Positions 60,617-64,000 of a stretch of DNA of 64,000 nt are shown here, one piece after another. Under the pieces are notes generated by a model, which saw only the letters and a program-made list of their open reading frames with translations, had not been told where the DNA came from and did not search any database. Position 1 is the first letter of the stretch. The number at the start of each line of letters is the position of its first letter. This DNA comes from Wuchereria bancrofti. Its lineage: Eukaryota; Nematoda; Chromadorea; Rhabditida; Onchocercidae. The stretch lies in assembly GCA_005281725.1 (NCBI GenBank), contig SSBO01000012.1:446012-510011 (forward strand), given 5' to 3'. The translations under genes were made by a program, and so were the position numbers.

Positions 60617-63189
60617 ATGGAAGAGCAATTTATTGTTTTGGATATTGGCGGACGTTTGTTTAAAACAAAAGTAACAACGCTTATTTCGATCGATGGTTCT
60701 TATTTCCAACAATTATTTAATAAAAAATGGGATCATTTATTGGATTCGGTAATTTGCTTTTCTGAGAAGTAAATTTGAAATTTTGCTAGTAACTTTTGAT
60801 AGTTGGTTCTAAAAAGAATAAAGAATCAATGCTAATTATTGCTTCACTTCAAATTTCATTTTCATATTGATGTGTAAGTTTCGGATAAAATCTATTTGTC
60901 TTTAAAATTAAAAAAAGACATAATAAGTAAATAAAGACGAAATTTGTTTCAATTTTTAATGACATACAAATAGATCCAATGAATTAATGAAAACTAATTA
61001 AATTGTAATCAATTTTCAGAATGGTCATTTATTTATCGATCGTAATAACGATGTATTTCCCGCAATTCTCGGTTATTTGCGCCATGGGAAAAGTTATCCT
61101 TTGCCCGCTGATGATTATAAGTTAAGTTTAATCATTTATGAAGCTCAATTTTATAAACTTCCTGAATTGATTGAAGCAGCTGAGAGTGTCCGATGTTGTA
61201 TGAAACGAAATTTCATTCCATCAAAACCATTGGTTTCATCCAGCAATTCGTCAGGCGAACAGTATTCTATTCAAAAGTTTAAAAATACTTCGTTAGCAAA
61301 AGAAATGGCAACAAAACCACTTTTATCTATTCGTAAGATTTCTTATTAATTTAATTTGATTTTTAAATTCCAAAATTTTATATTTGCCTGACATTTTAAT
61401 TTAATTTTCGATTGTTACATTTCCAAATTCTCACATTTTTTGACTTCTAAATTTCAATTCTTACGTATTAGAAAAGAAGTTCAAATGATTTGATTCTATT
61501 GAATATGTAATTTGTCAAATGGATTTAATGCTTAACTACCATTGTTATTAACAAACAAAAGAAGTTAGTGGGTGATAATTATTTATTACAAATTACTGTT
61601 TAATTAGTAGTTGTCAGTTAACTGGTAATTACTAATTAATTAATTAATATTTATCAGTATATTTGACGTATATATAAGTATATTTGACGAAAGAAATATT
61701 ACAACACAATAATATGAAAACTATTTTTTTTTTCAATTTAAATTTTAATGCAGCAATGCCACCGCCACTTCCACAAAAATTCACTGGCGACGATGAAACA
61801 TTGTTGAAACAATTTCTGAGAAAGCTGTCAAAAAAGTACAATAAAGATAAAATTGAAATTGGTCCACCAAATGAATTCAAGTATTTTAAATTTTGATAAG
61901 AAGAAAAAAATTAAACAAAGAAATAAGGAAAAGCAAATCGCCGAAATTTATACCTTTAATTGAAAATGTGATTATCATTTTTTGAAAGAAATATTAATGA
62001 AAGTTTAATTGAGTACATTACAGATAGTTAATGCAAAATGAAATATTTAATAATTCCGGCGAAGTTATACTTTGAAATATTTTAAATCAAATCTTTCAAA
62101 TATTACTTGTTGTTATCATAAACGAAATTCATTGTTTTACAGAACATTCAATTTTGCATAATTATTGTTTGTGCGTTGTAATAATTTGAGAAATGAATAA
62201 TGAAATGAATTATTGAAAATGAATTTAAATAAGAATTGTTTAAATCTGAAAAAAAAAATATTAAGGCATATCGTACATATTGGACAAACGGACGATGGTC
62301 GGAAAATTATCATTGATCATAGTAGCAATGATCAAAAAACGATAAAAACTATTGTGCAAGCTATTTATGATGAAATTTCAGCATTACCGGTACTTGAATT
62401 TTGAATTTAAAATTAATTTAAATACAAGAGTAATTTTCAATTTAACATCCAATGGTATATTAAGTTTTATTTTATGGACGTATGAATGGTTTGTGAGAGT
62501 ATTTAAGCAAATCACATTGGTTGATATCTAAATAGGAGTTAGAGTAGATATCTAAATCCAAGTACCGAAATCAAAATTTTCAAACATTAGATTTTGAATT
62601 CGAAATTTAATTGTACTATAATTTTATGATAACTAAACAAATGATTGAATTGATTATTGAATCGTTAATAATTAATGAATTGATTAGTTTTATTAATGGA
62701 ATGTAACAAATTGCAAAAAATTCAATTGCACAAAGTTTTTTCATAATTTCAATTTAACATTGATTCAAATTCACCACTTTTAATACTTTACTATCAAACT
62801 TGCATAATTCCCTTCAGCAATGTTTTGTGCTAAATACAAGTTAACTGTTGCTATTTTGATATTGTCTTATCATATCACTATCATATCAAATCAAGCCATT
62901 GCTGCTTTCATATCAGTTAATTAACTACCATCTATCATCATTTCAGGTAGTTTACAGTTTGATAGATGCAGACGAAAATGCAAATTGTAGTGAATCGGTT
63001 GAAATCTTTTTTACCGAATCAACCATTCAAGCATATCACAGTGATATGCCATTATCATCTCAAAAGTTATCAACCAGTCTGCGAACCGGTTTCTATGATA
63101 ACTGTTGTTATGAGATAGCACGAAGTGATAAGACGAAAAAATTTCGCATCAAAGGAATTAAAAGTAGCCCAATTGTCACTGATATATAA
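60617..63189 (+). CDS. KCTD-type BTB/T1-domain protein, complete (5 exons)
   Basis: Exons 60617-60748, 61020-61332, 61754-61880, 62266-62389, 62947-63189; phases agree, 312 residues. The N-terminus is a T1/BTB fold of the KCTD class: FIVLDIGGRLFKTKVTTLIS, GSYFQQLF, then FIDRNNDVFPAILGYLRHGK and YEAQFYKLPELIEAAE (residues about 4-98). Many KCTD proteins assemble as oligomers and act as Cullin-3 substrate adaptors or receptor auxiliaries. A low-complexity Ser/Lys linker and a PPPLP stretch follow, then a C-terminal part (HIVHIGQTDDGRKIII; VVYSLIDADENANCSESVEI) I cannot assign to a named subfamily. It is not a K+ channel: no membrane segments follow T1. Start chosen as the only ATG directly before the T1 core. 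Confidence 0.93.
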
Positions 63190-63267
63190 TTAGTAATTAA
63201 TTAGCATAAATGCTGAACTTTGCATTGTGATGTAAATTTGACGTTTTTGTTATTGAAATGCTAAAAC

Positions 63268-63273
63268 AATAAA
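63268..63273 (+). terminator. Poly(A) signal AATAAA of the KCTD gene
   Basis: 79 nt after the stop codon, on the coding strand. Confidence 0.65.
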
Positions 63274-64000
63274 TTACTGTCCTGTTAATTTGCTGATATA
63301 AACAGATTCTGATATGAATTTATCAGTGCTTAAGTGCTGCTATTATTAGTTCTTTCGTATTTTAAATTGGTGGTTTTAAATTTTATTTTTTTAATATCAG
63401 TTATTTCATTCTTTTCCATCAGTCCTTTAATTTAATCATTTAATTCTTTAATCTTTTAATTGCTTAAATGAATTTCTTAGAAAATGGAAATTTGCTGATT
63501 GAAGTATTTATGCAATTTTTGATAAGTATTATTCTTAATCTACATTATATCTCAGTATAACAGTTTCTTTGAGATGAAATTAACAATTGTTAATTTCATC
63601 TCAAAGATTATTTACATTATTAGCAATAACAATAAAATGGTATGCTGTTAACCGGAAACGGTTTGAGCAAATTTTTTATCCGGTTAAGCGATTAAATGCT
63701 GCGTGTAAAACAACTGAGAAAGTGAGAAAAAAGTTTTATCTCGAAATTTTATCAAAAGTAATGTTTTAAAATTGATAATGTATTGGCCAAAAATGAATAA
63801 AATATTGTGTTTTGCAAATTTTTTGAAATATGTTAAAATGTCTAAAAGTATTCCGGAAAAAAAGTAGAAAATATTAGCAAAGTTTATTGATTATTTCTTG
63901 AGATATCTTAATTTTTTCAAATTTTTGACAAAGGTAAAAATTTTTGATTTTGGGCAAAAAAAGTGTAAAAGAAATTTCAACTTTAGGTTTTTTTATAAAA
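63274..64000. other. 3' flank of the KCTD gene
   Basis: AT-rich, with a 42-bp palindrome (63566-63607) followed by a 60-codon open frame (63587-63769) that starts inside the palindrome. Its middle (NRKRFEQIFYPVKRLNAACK) is coding-like but has no clear splice sites or recognised family, so I do not call a gene. Confidence 0.5.
63566..63607. repeat. 42-bp perfect palindrome
   Basis: Left half TCTTTGAGATGAAATTAACA plus A is followed at once by its exact reverse complement, centred between 63586 and 63587 with no loop. Confidence 0.95.

Noticed and set aside
1..64000. Spliced leader RNA gene, tRNA genes or bacterial endosymbiont DNA
   Set aside because: I looked for SL1-like sequence, cloverleaf-like segments and dense intron-free bacterial genes and saw none; a covariance-model scan was not possible.

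Overview
This window looks like nuclear DNA of a parasitic roundworm. It is very AT-rich, its genes are split into many short exons by AT-rich introns that end in TTTTCAG-like acceptors, and the recognisable proteins are animal proteins with nematode-type features. A clade III (spirurid or filarial) worm is my guess from composition and architecture only. There is no bacterial operon, rRNA, tRNA or CRISPR array that I can support.

Layout. 1-13674 (+): the 3' part of ubr-1, the N-recognin E3 ubiquitin ligase, as 37 exons whose phases all agree. 13675-17118: intergenic. 17119-28929 (-): trak-1 (Milton/TRAK/HAP1 family kinesin-mitochondria adaptor), 14 exons, with a 5.6 kb first intron carrying minisatellites. 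28959-44222: a roughly 15 kb AT-rich gene-poor stretch. It holds a 999-bp perfect tandem duplication, microsatellites, a cluster of ACGTAA motifs, a 51-codon ORF with a signal-like start, and possible far-upstream 5' exons of trak-1. 44223-48104 (-): a complete 478-residue alpha-type nicotinic acetylcholine receptor subunit, most like the nematode DEG-3 group. 50161-52219 (-): orphan coding-like exons. 50870-54310: a large GCATGC-rich satellite. 55921-58221 (-): an unrecognised gene whose exons are strikingly GC-rich, encoding an acidic protein with one C2H2 zinc finger and a second Cys/His module. 58377-59360 (-): the 3' end of another candidate gene lying 155 bp upstream of it, an operon-like spacing. 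60617-63189 (+): a complete KCTD-type BTB/T1-domain protein. The end of the window holds a 42-bp perfect palindrome.

The genes do not form one pathway. ubr-1 acts in protein turnover, trak-1 in mitochondrial transport, the receptor in cholinergic-type signalling, and KCTD proteins are often Cullin-3 adaptors. The most interesting leads are the GC-rich zinc-finger gene, the satellite whose minus strand carries UGCAUG and UACUAAC motifs repeatedly, the coding minisatellite that duplicates a splice acceptor in trak-1, and the 999-bp duplication.
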